Shown: positions 17,757 to 26,982, counted from the stretch's first letter. The stretch: DNA of 42,534 nt from Defluviitaleaceae bacterium (GCA_009785595.1 WQVZ01000006.1:1-42534), one strand, 5' to 3'. Notes: a model not told the origin generated them from the letters alone. Program-made: numbers and translations.

Positions 17757-18128
17757 ATGAAAAAATTAAAAATAGGTATTGTTGTATGTATTGCTCTCGT
17801 AATTATATTTTTACTTTCTGCATGCGAGGCCCAACAAGGGATTAACAATGCCGGCGGCAATGTTTTTTCCATTGAAGAAATTAAAGACAACACAGCTAAT
17901 TATGCCGGCGCAATAACCCTCATAGGTGTTGTGAGCAGCTCTGCCACACAGGATTTTGCCTTGCAAAACGAAGCGGGAACTTTCGAAATTCTTGTTGATT
18001 ATCGTGGAAACCAAGCACTTCCGCAAATTGGAGATATAATTTCGGCGACGGGCCAACTTAGAGAAAACCGTCCATGCTGTGGACCCGGATTTACATTAAC
18101 TTCTACAAGCTTTGAGGCGGTGGAGTAA
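17757..18128 (+). CDS. OB-fold-like lipoprotein with CCG motif
   Basis: 123 aa. Lipoprotein signal with lipobox LLSAC (Cys near residue 23). The mature part has the strand pattern of bacterial OB-fold proteins: AGAITLIGVVSS, QDFALQNEAGTFEILVDY, and GDIISATGQLRENRPCCGPGF. The CCG near the C-terminus is a third occurrence of this motif in the operon. Start 17757 fits AAAGAGG 8 nt upstream; ATG 17739 is an alternative. It lies six bases before the MacB-like permease gene, so it may work with that transporter. Similar small CCGPG lipoproteins occur in Clostridia as I recall, with unknown role. Confidence 0.75.
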   Translation: MKKLKIGIVVCIALVIIFLLSACEAQQGINNAGGNVFSIEEIKDNTANYAGAITLIGVVSSSATQDFALQNEAGTFEILVDYRGNQALPQIGDIISATGQLRENRPCCGPGFTLTSTSFEAVE

Positions 18129-18134
18129 AAAAGT

Positions 18135-19301
18135 ATGAGTATTTTTAAATTTGTATTTAGGAACATATTGCGCCGCAAAGGGCGTTTTATATTCACGCTT
18201 TTGGGCATAACCATCGGCATGGCGTCGTTTGTTGCGCTTTTGTCTATGAGCGATAATCTACGGTCGGAAGTATCCCAACAAGCCGATGACTTAGGGGCAG
18301 ACATAATTGTCATGGGCAGGGTTGACTGCCCTTTTATTCATCGTGCTGTTTTGGCAGGAGAACAACTGCCAGAATCAGTACCCCGTGAAATCGTTGGTCA
18401 AATCGCTGCAATCAACGGCATTACGGCAGCCATTCCATATCTTACACTCGGCACGTCCATACAGCAAACCCCCGTCACACTTGTAGGCATCTTGCCAAAT
18501 GAAATGAAAGCGCACAGGGGATGGAGCGTAACATCAGGAGCATTTTTTGAGGATGAAGGCGAAAATTCCGTAGCCATCGGTTCTGCCACAGCCACAAGGT
18601 TTAATTTAGAAATAGGCAATACGCTGACTTTTAGAGGACAAGACTTTCCCATTACGGCGATTTTGCGTGAAACAGGCAGTAATGATGACATATCTGTCTT
18701 TATGCCGCTTTATGTAGCACAAGAAACCTTTGGCTTGGATGATTATGTGTCGTTTATAGTTGTAACCGTAGATAATGTGGCCAATACAGAACGATATATA
18801 TCCGCGATTATGGATATTGCAAACCTATCTGTATCAACAAACGAAGAGCTTTTAAGTTCTGTTCTGCTGATACTGGGTTCTTTGGATGTTACGCTGCAGC
18901 TAATTGCCGGTGTTGCCTTAATTGCCGCCGCGTTTGGAATAATTAACACTATGATGACCGCCATATACGAACGACGACGCGAGATTGGCATATTAAGAGC
19001 AACCGGCTGCAAACGAGGAGCGATTTTTAAGATATTTATATTAGAATCCGGTTTATATGGCTTGCTGGGCGGCTTATCTGGTTTTGCTGTTGGTTTTGTG
19101 GTTTCGCGGCTTGCAGCCCCGCTTATCGAGCAAAATGAGTTTGTTGCAGCGCTTGGCAACCCCGACACGGCAGTTGCGTTCTCCGCACCCTTGTTTTTTA
19201 CCGTGATCGCGCTTTCTGTTTTAATTTCTGCTGTGTCAGGACTATACCCCGCATGGAAAGCCTCAAAATTAACCCCCATGGAGGCCATTAGAAATGTCTG
19301 A
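18135..19301 (+). CDS. MacB/FtsX-type ABC transporter permease
   Basis: 388 aa. It starts with the cytoplasmic ILRRKGRFIFTLLGITIGMASFVALLS segment, here split as FKFVFRNILRRKGR and its TM helix (about 16-36). An external MacB-PCD-like domain follows (about 40-240), then three TM helices in the FtsX domain (about 255-280, 305-335, 350-375). YERRREIGILRATGCKRG between the first two C-terminal helices is the family hallmark. MacB-type proteins drive mechanotransmission rather than passage through the membrane, for example moving lipoproteins or peptides. Next to two lipoproteins this suggests extraction, release or processing of a surface factor. Eight bases overlap the following ATPase gene. 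Confidence 0.9.
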   Translation: MSIFKFVFRNILRRKGRFIFTLLGITIGMASFVALLSMSDNLRSEVSQQADDLGADIIVMGRVDCPFIHRAVLAGEQLPESVPREIVGQIAAINGITAAIPYLTLGTSIQQTPVTLVGILPNEMKAHRGWSVTSGAFFEDEGENSVAIGSATATRFNLEIGNTLTFRGQDFPITAILRETGSNDDISVFMPLYVAQETFGLDDYVSFIVVTVDNVANTERYISAIMDIANLSVSTNEELLSSVLLILGSLDVTLQLIAGVALIAAAFGIINTMMTAIYERRREIGILRATGCKRGAIFKIFILESGLYGLLGGLSGFAVGFVVSRLAAPLIEQNEFVAALGNPDTAVAFSAPLFFTVIALSVLISAVSGLYPAWKASKLTPMEAIRNV

Positions 19302-19983
19302 TTGGATAATTAGAACAGAAAACTTAGAAAAAACATATGGCACCAAAGTAAAAACCCATGCCCTCAAAGACGTCAGCCTAAAAATCCCCAGGGGTTCGTT
19401 TAGTTGCATAATTGGCCCATCCGGACACGGAAAAAGCACCCTTTTGCAGCTTATAGGCGGTTTAGACAAACCAACAAGCGGGCGTGTATTTATAGACAAT
19501 ATTGATATTTCATCGCTAAATGACAATAAGCTGTCAGAAATTAGATGCGAAAAAATTGGGTTTGTGTTTCAATCATTTAATTTGTTAGAAAATCTGACCG
19601 CCAGCGAAAATATCCAAACAGCTATGATGTTTGCAGGAACAAGTCAAAAATCCGCAAACAGCCGGGCATTAGAACTTTTGGATATGGTAGACCTATCAGA
19701 TAAATCAAATTCAAAACCATCTGAACTTTTGGGCGGACAATTGCAACGGGTTGCAATAGCAAGATCGCTTGCCAACGACCCTGATATTCTCTTAATGGAC
19801 GAACCCACGGGAAATCTTGATTCTCAATCAGAGAAAGATGCACTGGAACATATTTTTAACATCCATAAAACAGGAAAAACCATTGTTGTTGTTACACATA
19901 GCAGCGATATTGCCAAGCAGGCAGAGTTGTTATTTGAAATACGTGACGGGCGGCTAATGCAACCGTTCCGGGCGACTCCATGA
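19294..19983 (+). CDS. MacB/LolD-type ABC transporter ATP-binding protein
   Basis: 229 aa. Walker A GPSGHGKST, Q-loop FVFQSFNLLENLTASEN, Walker B ILLMDEPTGNLDSQSE and switch His (VVTHS) are present. The signature reads LLGGQLQR rather than LSGGQQQR, so the usual Ser is Leu; the GGQ core is intact. It pairs with the permease before it. It ends the operon: a long perfect hairpin lies 13 nt after the stop. Confidence 0.92.
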   Translation: MSDWIIRTENLEKTYGTKVKTHALKDVSLKIPRGSFSCIIGPSGHGKSTLLQLIGGLDKPTSGRVFIDNIDISSLNDNKLSEIRCEKIGFVFQSFNLLENLTASENIQTAMMFAGTSQKSANSRALELLDMVDLSDKSNSKPSELLGGQLQRVAIARSLANDPDILLMDEPTGNLDSQSEKDALEHIFNIHKTGKTIVVVTHSSDIAKQAELLFEIRDGRLMQPFRATP

Positions 19984-19996
19984 TATAACGAAGGGA

Positions 19997-20036
19997 AGCT
20001 ACAGGGCGCACAAGTGTGCGCCCTGTAGCTTTTGTT
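19997..20036 (+). terminator. Intrinsic terminator of the metal operon
   Basis: AGCTACAGGGCGCAC (19997-20011) and GTGCGCCCTGTAGCT (20016-20030) form a perfect 15-bp stem with an AAGT loop, followed by TTTGTTTT. It lies between convergent genes; the minus-strand side has no good T-run, so it acts mainly on the plus strand. Confidence 0.92.
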
Positions 20037-20043
20037 TTATGAC

Positions 20044-23000
20044 TTAGCTGCAACCAGTGGTGGTGCCGCAGTTCGTGCACACCTTGCACACACCGCTTTG
20101 CACCATTTTGTCACTGCCGCAGGATGTGCAGGTTTCGCCGTAGATGATATCGGCATCGGTGTAACTTAGGTCTTTAATGGCGGACTGGTCTTTTTGGGCC
20201 ATGCCCTCGGGCTTTATCTGGCAGTTGTCATAATTGCCGTAGGAGATGTCGATGACCTTGCTTATCAGGTCAGACACAGAGCTGACAGAGCCGATATATG
20301 GGTGGCCGGAGACCAGGCCGGAGGGTTCGTAAGCTTGGCGGCGGTTTATTTTGGCTATATTTTGGGCCGGGATGCCGCTTTGCAAGGATATGGAAATAGT
20401 GGCGGCCAGGCTGCCTAGCATACCTTTTACGGTGGTGCCTTGTTCGTCACAGAAGGCAAAGATTTCTGCCAGATGCTTGGTGTCATCCGGCAAATTAAGG
20501 TCTGCGGCATCATTGTCGTTATAGAATGATGCAATTACAAATACATCGGTGTTGGCCACTTTGGCTTCATGTACCCGCGCGACACGTATGCCCGTGGGCT
20601 TTTTGCGTTTTGCGCCGTTTTTGTTTGATGGTGCAGTAGCAGACAGCGCGGCCAGGTCATAGCCCTCGGCATCTTTGGCTATAATTTGGCTGACAAGGTC
20701 GGAAATAGAGCTGGCGTTTTTCACAAAAGGATGGCCAGATATCATGCCGCTGGGCTCATACATATGCCCGGCGTACATTTTGGCAATTTCGTCAGCGGGC
20801 ATACCATATTGCAGGGATTTTGAGATACCTATGCCCATGGTTTCCAGCAGGCCTTTTGTAAGAGAGCCTTGCTTACCCGCCACAATAAATACCTCGCACA
20901 ACTTGCCGTGAAGCACACCGTCTTCCGGGCCGTAGAAGGATGTTATAACATACACACGGGTGCGGCTTTCCACAAACAATGCCTCATGTATACGGGCATG
21001 GCGTATGCCCAGTGGACGCACGCGGCCATGCAGGTCTTTTTTATCGTTGTTAAGCGGCTGGTTTTCTTTGCTGCCATCGCGATACAAGGCCACGGCTTTA
21101 ACACCCAGCTCCCAAGACAGGCGGTATATGTCTTTGATATATTCCGCAGTGGCCTGGCGTGGCAGGTTTACAGTCTTGCTGATGGCACCGGTGACGTGTG
21201 GTGTCAGTGCCGCCAACATACGCACATGGCTTTCGGGGCTTAAAAAGCGCTCGCCGCTGCCGCAACGATTAGCAGTGTCAAAAACCCGCACATGCTCCGG
21301 CCGGTGGCTTATGTGTGGGGCGCCTTCTATTTTGCCGTCCACCAGGTTGCCGGCTTCGTCGGTACGCATTATGTACTGTATAATTTCGTCAATTTGCTTC
21401 TCGGTGTATCCTAAATTCTCCAGCCCATGGCATATGGCTTTGTTTTCCACAACCATGCTTCCGCCGCCCACCAGTTTTTTAAAGGCAATGTGGGTGAAGA
21501 AAGGCTCGGCAGATGTAGAATCGCAGTCCATGGCAAAAGCAATAGTGCCCGTTGGGGCCAGCACACTTACCTGGGCGTTGCGATAGCCGTGTTGTTCACC
21601 CACGGCAATGGCGGCCGCCCATGTGGCGTTAAGACATTCGGACAGACTGTCCATGCCGATTGAGCGCAAGGCATCGTGATTTATGGTGACAGGCTCGTAT
21701 GGCATATCCTCAAACACACCACCCACGCTTGCTGCCGCGGCATGGTTACGTATTACACGCTTCATATGTGGGGCGTTGGTGGAAAAATGCTCAAAAGCTC
21801 CTATTTTTGCCGCCATCTGACCAGAAACATAATAAGAATAGCCTGTCATTATGCTGCACAGGGCTGCACCCATATTGCGGGCACGGTCAGAATCATATGG
21901 CAGGCCCATATACATAAACAGCGCGCCAATATTAGTAAGACCAATGCCTGTGGTGCGGAATTTATGGCTTTTGCGGGCAATGTCGGCCGTGGGAAACTGG
22001 CCCCAATGTATGGTAGATTCCAGCACCATTTGTATCATACGTATGGCGTGGCAATATCCTTCTACATCAAAGGTGCCGCTGGCCGCGTCGTAAAATTTAA
22101 GTACATTTATACTGGCCAGGTTGCAGGCTGTGTCATCCAAAAACATATATTCACTGCATGGGTTGGAGCCGTTAATGCGGTTGTGCAGGGCGTTTACGTC
22201 ACCGTCTTCACCGGCAGGGCAGGTGTGCCAGGCGTTTATCACATCGTCATATTGCACGCCGGGGTCGCCGCAGCGGTGGGCACATTGGGCAATGGCCTCC
22301 CAAATTTCGGCCACATCCAGGTCAGTATTTATGACATCCGTCACGCGGCCTTTTACCTGCCATTTTGCGCCCTGTTCGTTAAGCAATTTCATAAAGGCAT
22401 TAGGAATACGCACAGAATTATTAGCGTTTTGGCCGCTAACGGTATCGTATGCTTCGCCGTCAATGCCGGTGTTGTAGCCCATTTTGCCCAGGGCCACAAC
22501 TTTGTCCTCTTCCCGAGACTTCCATGTTATGTAATCCATAATTTCCGGATGGTCAAGGTCAAGAATATTCATTTTGGCCGCCCGGCGGGTGGTGCCGCCG
22601 CTTTTTATGGCACCTGCGTTGCGGTCACTTACTTTTAGAAAAGACATAAGGCCGGAAGACTTGCCGCCGCCGGAGAGATATTCGCCACGGGCGCGTATTT
22701 TGCTCCAATTAGACCCCACGCCGCTGCCATATTTAAACAGCAACGTCTCAGTAGCCATAGCTTGCGTAAGGGATTTGTCACCCAGCAACGAATCTTCCAC
22801 GCCCAGTATAAAGCAGGCGCTGCCCTGGGTTCTTTCGTATCCACTGGTGGCTTGTACCACCTTATTTTGCTCAATGTCATAGTAAAAATGGCCGTTGCCG
22901 GAGCCTTTGATACCATAAGAATGGTACAGCCCCGTGTTAAAAAACTGTGGGCTGTTGGGTGCCCATCGCTGATCCAGCAACATATACGCCAGCTCGTCAT

Positions 23001-23415
23001 ACACCACTTGCTTGTCCCCTTCGCCAATAAGCCCTTCATCGGCCATAGAAAGCACCCAAAAATTAACCATGCGGTGGACAATTTGGCGCATGGACGTTTC
23101 GCCGGAAAAAATTACCTTGCCGGATTCGTCCCGCACCTCTTTTACAAAATACTTGCTGGCAATGATATCTACGGCGTTTTGGCTGTAATGCTCGGGAAAT
23201 TCCAGCCCGCGCATGTCTGTAATGGTCTTGCCGGTGGAATAGTCTTTTAACATTATATCCACTTTTTTCCAAGGGAATAGCCCATATACCCCTTGAGAAA
23301 AGCCGTCCACGACGGCTTCACAATTAGGCAAATTTTTGGTAAAATGCCTTGCCGCTTTCAAATTTTCGACCCCAATGTTGTCACCTGTTTGTTTTTTTGC
23401 TGAATTTTGTCCCAT
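20044..23415 (-). CDS. nrdJ: Adenosylcobalamin-dependent ribonucleotide reductase, class II
   Basis: Makes deoxyribonucleotides from ribonucleotides with B12 as radical source, with or without oxygen. 1123 aa from ATG 23415, supported by AAAAGGGG upstream; the frame is open for 18 more codons. Active-site parts: QGSACFILGVED (Cys near 199) and NPCSEYMFLDDTACN (Cys and Glu near 420). LAPTGTIAFAMDCDSTSAEP is the NrdJ C-terminal barrel motif. Two TSCPD domains follow in tandem (about 802-922 and 939-1060), each with the (I/V)R.AR(I/V)HEA start, a GI..SLQ.G(I/M)PA helix and YEPSG(M/L)(I/V)SGHP. The end (from 1095) is a Cys-rich ribbon with CTSCGS, CKVCTNC and a last CS. Most family members I know have one TSCPD unit. 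No B12 riboswitch is seen upstream. Confidence 0.97.
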   Translation of the reverse strand: MGQNSAKKQTGDNIGVENLKAARHFTKNLPNCEAVVDGFSQGVYGLFPWKKVDIMLKDYSTGKTITDMRGLEFPEHYSQNAVDIIASKYFVKEVRDESGKVIFSGETSMRQIVHRMVNFWVLSMADEGLIGEGDKQVVYDELAYMLLDQRWAPNSPQFFNTGLYHSYGIKGSGNGHFYYDIEQNKVVQATSGYERTQGSACFILGVEDSLLGDKSLTQAMATETLLFKYGSGVGSNWSKIRARGEYLSGGGKSSGLMSFLKVSDRNAGAIKSGGTTRRAAKMNILDLDHPEIMDYITWKSREEDKVVALGKMGYNTGIDGEAYDTVSGQNANNSVRIPNAFMKLLNEQGAKWQVKGRVTDVINTDLDVAEIWEAIAQCAHRCGDPGVQYDDVINAWHTCPAGEDGDVNALHNRINGSNPCSEYMFLDDTACNLASINVLKFYDAASGTFDVEGYCHAIRMIQMVLESTIHWGQFPTADIARKSHKFRTTGIGLTNIGALFMYMGLPYDSDRARNMGAALCSIMTGYSYYVSGQMAAKIGAFEHFSTNAPHMKRVIRNHAAAASVGGVFEDMPYEPVTINHDALRSIGMDSLSECLNATWAAAIAVGEQHGYRNAQVSVLAPTGTIAFAMDCDSTSAEPFFTHIAFKKLVGGGSMVVENKAICHGLENLGYTEKQIDEIIQYIMRTDEAGNLVDGKIEGAPHISHRPEHVRVFDTANRCGSGERFLSPESHVRMLAALTPHVTGAISKTVNLPRQATAEYIKDIYRLSWELGVKAVALYRDGSKENQPLNNDKKDLHGRVRPLGIRHARIHEALFVESRTRVYVITSFYGPEDGVLHGKLCEVFIVAGKQGSLTKGLLETMGIGISKSLQYGMPADEIAKMYAGHMYEPSGMISGHPFVKNASSISDLVSQIIAKDAEGYDLAALSATAPSNKNGAKRKKPTGIRVARVHEAKVANTDVFVIASFYNDNDAADLNLPDDTKHLAEIFAFCDEQGTTVKGMLGSLAATISISLQSGIPAQNIAKINRRQAYEPSGLVSGHPYIGSVSSVSDLISKVIDISYGNYDNCQIKPEGMAQKDQSAIKDLSYTDADIIYGETCTSCGSDKMVQSGVCKVCTNCGTTTGCS

Positions 23416-23500
23416 TTCGAAACCCCTTTTACATGTGTATTTCCGAAAGTTATTGCCAAATAAACACACCAGCCACCGAGCCGCAGTCTTCTTTATAAGA

Positions 23501-23526
23501 GATCCCGAGGCAAGCCCGAAATGACA
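23501..23526 (-). repeat. TGTCATT-CGGGCTTG repeat, spacer copy
   Basis: On the minus strand: TGTCATTTCGGGCTTGCCTC then GGGATC. About 21 of 26 positions match the copy at 23791-23817, which lies inside an ORF on the other strand. Elements starting TCATTCCGGGCTTGACC are widespread small repeats in bacteria, to my knowledge. Confidence 0.6.
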
Positions 23527-23610
23527 GGAAAGACGGCATATTTACCTATACAAACTCTCAAATTTCCGTACCCATCCAGTATATCAGACCCGCCGACATA
23601 AAAATAGGGC

Positions 23611-23638
23611 TTGAATATTATAATTTTTGTGATATAAT
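23611..23638 (+). promoter_or_regulatory. Promoter for the 23704-ecf-truA operon
   Basis: TTGAAT (23611-23616), 16-nt spacer, TATAAT (23633-23638). It lies 66 nt upstream of the first start codon, with a palindromic repeat in the leader. Confidence 0.65.
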
Positions 23639-23653
23639 GAGGGGTGGTATTAG

Positions 23654-23674
23654 TAGGGGCGGCCGGTGGTCGCC
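23654..23674 (+). repeat. TAGGGGCG palindromic repeat in a leader
   Basis: TAGGGGCGGCC-ggt-GGTCGCC. Here it follows no coding region; it would lie in the 5' leader of the 23704 transcript. Confidence 0.65.
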
Positions 23675-23703
23675 TTTTAGTAAGTTAGCGAGCGTGATAA
23701 CAT

Positions 23704-24354
23704 GTGGAAAAATTAATTATACAAGCAAATGAAATATTAGCCCAGCTGGACTTTGAGGCCATTTGGCCAGGGTTTGCACAATCCGCCTTTTGTCATTCCG
23801 GGCTTGACCCGAAATCCCTCACAGATCCGGAGCTACTTGCCGCCCATATGGTGCGCAAAATGTTCGTGACTTTTCGCGCCGATATATCTAGTGACGAAAC
23901 CTCTGTGGATTATCCCGTGGACTTGGACAATATGCAGTTGAAGCTGGCAGAAAACCACTATTTAGCCAAGGCTTTTGCAGAAAACAGCATGGTGGATTTG
24001 CAACAGTTTGCGGTATTGCGCCGTGCTAGAAGCCGCATTATCGGCGAGGTCATTAACATGGAAGAAATATGGGAAAACAGGGACGGCACAGCGGAATATG
24101 CCGGGTTGATGGCCCTAAACCAAATAAACCGCGGCAAATTTGTGGAGGCAGTTGGACAGCATATATTCCATATGCGCAGAGCTGAAAACCTGCTGGATAT
24201 GGGTAAATTGTCTGTTTCTGTGGGATGCATGCTGTGCTTTGTTTTAAGGTCTTTCGGGGTGGATTTATCCAAAAGCCGCGACCTGTTCAGCCTTATACCA
24301 CACGAAACTACCGAAATCGAGGCGCTTTTTAATGGAATATATCGTAAAAACTGA
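23704..24354 (+). CDS. Unknown protein upstream of the ECF transporter genes
   Basis: 216 aa from a GTG start; no strong ribosome site (only GAGCG), so the start is uncertain. The sequence is predicted to be mostly helical and soluble, with no signal or TM segment. Residues 30-39 ([10 protein letters not shown]) are encoded by a copy of a dispersed repeat, in frame, so part of the protein is repeat-derived. The C-terminal part ([19 protein letters not shown], then [15 protein letters not shown]) looks like normal coding sequence. Its end overlaps ecfA1 by 23 nt, which supports it as a translated gene. DUF-type homologs are possible but I do not recognise one. Confidence 0.7.
   Translation: MEKLIIQANEILAQLDFEAIWPGFAQSAFCHSGLDPKSLTDPELLAAHMVRKMFVTFRADISSDETSVDYPVDLDNMQLKLAENHYLAKAFAENSMVDLQQFAVLRRARSRIIGEVINMEEIWENRDGTAEYAGLMALNQINRGKFVEAVGQHIFHMRRAENLLDMGKLSVSVGCMLCFVLRSFGVDLSKSRDLFSLIPHETTEIEALFNGIYRKN
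23791..23817 (+). repeat. TGTCATT-CGGGCTTG repeat inside a coding region
   Basis: TGTCATTCCGGGCTTGACCC then GAAATCC. It is the plus-oriented partner of 23501-23526, placed in frame within the 23704 gene and adding about ten residues without breaking it. Confidence 0.6.
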
Positions 24355-25189
24355 AAATTTGGTGTTTGAATATCAGGTATTGCCAACCGAAGAGGGCGGC
24401 GAAACCCAGCGGGAAGCCGCCCTTGCCGGTGTTGACATAACCGTGAAACAGGGCGAATTTGTGGCGGTTTTGGGCCACAACGGCAGTGGCAAATCTACCT
24501 TAGCAAAGCAGATAAATTGCCTGCTTTTGCCCACGTCGGGGACGGTGTGGGTTAAGGGTATTGCCACCGCCGATGGGGACAGAGCCTGGGACATACGCAG
24601 CTCTGTGGGTATGGTGTTCCAAAACCCCGACAACCAAATTATCGCCACAATTGTAGAGGAAGACGTGGCCTTTGGCCCGGAAAACCTGGGCGTGGCCCCG
24701 GCGGAAATACGCAAGAGGGTGAATGGCGCCCTGGCGGCGGTGGGTATGACCCAATATGCCGGCAACCCGCCCCATTACCTGTCCGGAGGGCAAAAGCAGC
24801 GGGTGGCCATTGCCGGTATTTTAGCCATGCGTCCGGATATTATTGTATTGGACGAACCCACAGCCATGTTGGATCCCATCGGCCGACGTGAGGTTATGGA
24901 CGTGGTTAAGATTCTTAATCGCGAAGAAGGCATTACCATAATTTTTATTACACATTTTATGGATGAGGCCGTACAGGCTGACCGTGTTATTGTTATGGAA
25001 GAAGGTAAAATAGCCATGGAAGGCACACCCCATGCGGTTTTCTCACGTATAGACGAATTAAAGGCCATTGGGCTGGACGTGCCACAATGCGCCGAAATTG
25101 GGTTGCGGTTGCGACAAGCAGGCATTGACATGCCGACGGATATTTTGACCATAGATGAACTGGTGGAGGCTATATGTCAATACAAATAG
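24332..25189 (+). CDS. ecfA1: Energy-coupling factor transporter ATPase, EcfA1
   Basis: First ATPase of an ECF-type vitamin or metal uptake system; 285 aa. Walker [11 protein letters not shown]-loop [28 protein letters not shown] split around 95-117 (the ECF-specific Q-helix area), signature LSGGQKQR, Walker [14 protein letters not shown], and switch [11 protein letters not shown] systems couple these ATPases and EcfT to interchangeable substrate-binding S proteins; no S protein is in the window, so this is a shared (group II) module. GAGG lies 9 nt before the ATG, and both ends overlap neighbours. Confidence 0.95.
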   Translation: MEYIVKTENLVFEYQVLPTEEGGETQREAALAGVDITVKQGEFVAVLGHNGSGKSTLAKQINCLLLPTSGTVWVKGIATADGDRAWDIRSSVGMVFQNPDNQIIATIVEEDVAFGPENLGVAPAEIRKRVNGALAAVGMTQYAGNPPHYLSGGQKQRVAIAGILAMRPDIIVLDEPTAMLDPIGRREVMDVVKILNREEGITIIFITHFMDEAVQADRVIVMEEGKIAMEGTPHAVFSRIDELKAIGLDVPQCAEIGLRLRQAGIDMPTDILTIDELVEAICQYK

Positions 25190-26019
25190 TTAATGTAGAC
25201 TATACCTACAGCAGGGGTACAGCTTTCGAAAAAAAGGCCCTTAATAACGTTAGTCTCACCATCGAAAAAGGCGAATTTGTGGGGCTTATTGGCCATACCG
25301 GCAGCGGTAAGTCTACCCTGATACAGCACCTTAATGTGTTGATGCGGCCGGATTCCGGCAGTATTATTATTGACGGCGAAGATATTGGGGCGGATAAATC
25401 GCGCCTAAAAGCCATACGTTCCAAGGTTGGTCTGGTTTTTCAATACCCAGAGCATCAATTGTTTGAAATGACAGTATATAAAGACGTGGCCTTTGGCCCC
25501 GCAAATGCGGGACTTGATGCTGACGAAGTCAATAAAAGGGTGCTGGATGCCTTGGCTATAGTTGGCATACCAGAAGAATTACACCAAAAGTCGCCATTCG
25601 AGCTTTCCGGCGGCCAAAAACGCCGTGTGGCCATTGCAGGCATACTAGCCATGGGGCCGGAAATATTGGTGCTGGACGAACCCACTGCCGGTCTTGATCC
25701 AAGGGGCCGTGACGAGATTTTAAACCAAATTAAAATAATGCATGAAAAATTAAAGCTTACAGTAATATTGGTGTCCCACAGTATGGAGGACATCGCCCGC
25801 CTGGCAGATCGTATTTTTGTCATAAATCACGGCGAAATCGTTATGTCTGGCACACCGGCTGAGATTTTTGTACAGACAGATGCTTTGGAATCTCTTGGGC
25901 TATCCTCTACCCAGTCCACATATGTGGCCAGACGGCTACGGGCGGCTGGTTTTGATGTGCCGGAGGATATTTATACGGTGGATGCCGCTGTGAGTGCCAT
26001 ACTGAAGGTGCTAATGTAG
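25174..26019 (+). CDS. ecfA2: Energy-coupling factor transporter ATPase, EcfA2
   Basis: Second ATPase of the ECF module, 281 aa, overlapping ecfA1 by 16 nt. Walker [31 protein letters not shown] (the PEHQLF segment typical of EcfA2, here given in two parts around residue 92), signature LSGGQKRR, Walker [16 protein letters not shown], switch SHSMEDI. GGAGG lies 5 nt before the ATG. The stop TAG is formed by a palindromic repeat. Confidence 0.95.
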   Translation: MSIQIVNVDYTYSRGTAFEKKALNNVSLTIEKGEFVGLIGHTGSGKSTLIQHLNVLMRPDSGSIIIDGEDIGADKSRLKAIRSKVGLVFQYPEHQLFEMTVYKDVAFGPANAGLDADEVNKRVLDALAIVGIPEELHQKSPFELSGGQKRRVAIAGILAMGPEILVLDEPTAGLDPRGRDEILNQIKIMHEKLKLTVILVSHSMEDIARLADRIFVINHGEIVMSGTPAEIFVQTDALESLGLSSTQSTYVARRLRAAGFDVPEDIYTVDAAVSAILKVLM

Positions 26020-26039
26020 GGGCGGCATTCTGCCGTCCG
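26017..26039 (+). repeat. TAGGGGCG palindromic repeat, supplies the ecfA2 stop
   Basis: TAGGGGCGGCA-ttc-TGCCGTCC. The TAG at 26017-26019 is the stop of ecfA2; the ecfT ribosome site (GAGG 26045) follows at once. Confidence 0.75.
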
Positions 26040-26055
26040 AAATTGAGGTTATGAC

Positions 26056-26874
26056 ATGTTAAAAATTACCATAGGCCAATATTATCCCGTCCAATCCCCC
26101 ATACACCGTCTGGATGCCAGAATGAAGCTGCTGTGTACCATCATCTTCATCACGGTTTTGTTTTTCATAGGCAATTTTTTGGGGTATGCTTTTGCGGCGG
26201 TGTTTTTGGCCGGAATGATAAAGCTGTCCAAAGTGCCGCCAAAGTACCTTATACGTGGCTTGCGGGCCATTATTTTCATCATATTTTTCACCGCTTTTCT
26301 CAATATATTTTTCACCGCCGGCGGTGATGTGATATTCTCCTGGGGACCCATACAAATTACCCAACAGGGGCTTGTTAATGCCCTGCGCATGGCAGTGCGC
26401 CTGGTGATGCTTATTATAGGGTCATCCATGCTGACGTTAACCACCACGCCAATACAACTGACAGAAGCAATAGAATTTGGCTTGTCACCTTTTAAAAAAA
26501 TAGGCGTACCCGCCCACGAAATAGCCATGATGCTTACCATCGCTCTACGGTTTATCCCTACACTGATGGAGGAAATGGACAAAATTATGAAGGCGCAAAT
26601 GGCCCGCGGTGCAGATTTTGACACGGGCGGTCTTTTTAAAAAAGCAAAAAGCCTGGTGCCGTTGCTGGTGCCGTTGTTTATCTCATCCTTTCGCCGCGCC
26701 GACGAGTTGGCCCTAGCAATGGAAGCCCGGTGCTATCGCGGCGATGTTGGGCGCACCCGTATGAAGCAAATGAAAATGCGGTTTAGCGATTATCAAGCTT
26801 TGGCTGTAATGGGCCTGTTTTTTGCGACAATTCTCGGCATAGAGCGTCTGGCCGGTCTATGGGGTGTTTGGTAG
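26056..26874 (+). CDS. ecfT: Energy-coupling factor transporter transmembrane protein EcfT
   Basis: 272 aa, transmembrane coupling subunit of the ECF module. N-terminal YYPVQSPIHRLDARMKLL motif, four to five hydrophobic segments (from about 25 to 130, and one near the C-terminus), and the two coupling helices that contact the ATPases: MARGADFDTGG (about 182-192) and EARCYRG (about 227-233). The second ARG motif is ARC, which I have seen in other Clostridia. GAGG lies 7 nt before the ATG. truA follows after 157 nt. Confidence 0.94.
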   Translation: MLKITIGQYYPVQSPIHRLDARMKLLCTIIFITVLFFIGNFLGYAFAAVFLAGMIKLSKVPPKYLIRGLRAIIFIIFFTAFLNIFFTAGGDVIFSWGPIQITQQGLVNALRMAVRLVMLIIGSSMLTLTTTPIQLTEAIEFGLSPFKKIGVPAHEIAMMLTIALRFIPTLMEEMDKIMKAQMARGADFDTGGLFKKAKSLVPLLVPLFISSFRRADELALAMEARCYRGDVGRTRMKQMKMRFSDYQALAVMGLFFATILGIERLAGLWGVW

Positions 26875-26982
26875 CAGGCCTTCTAGGGAATTGGCTTTCG
26901 GCGGATTTGCGAGAGAATTTTTCGCTTTTGCAGGGAGGCGCGAGCGCCAGAATATATGCAAGTGAGTGTTGATGCGGCAAAA

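Noticed and set aside
21676-22638. 320-codon plus-strand ORF antisense to nrdJ
   Set aside because: Entirely opposite conserved nrdJ sequence; composition is what reverse-frame translation of the gene gives.
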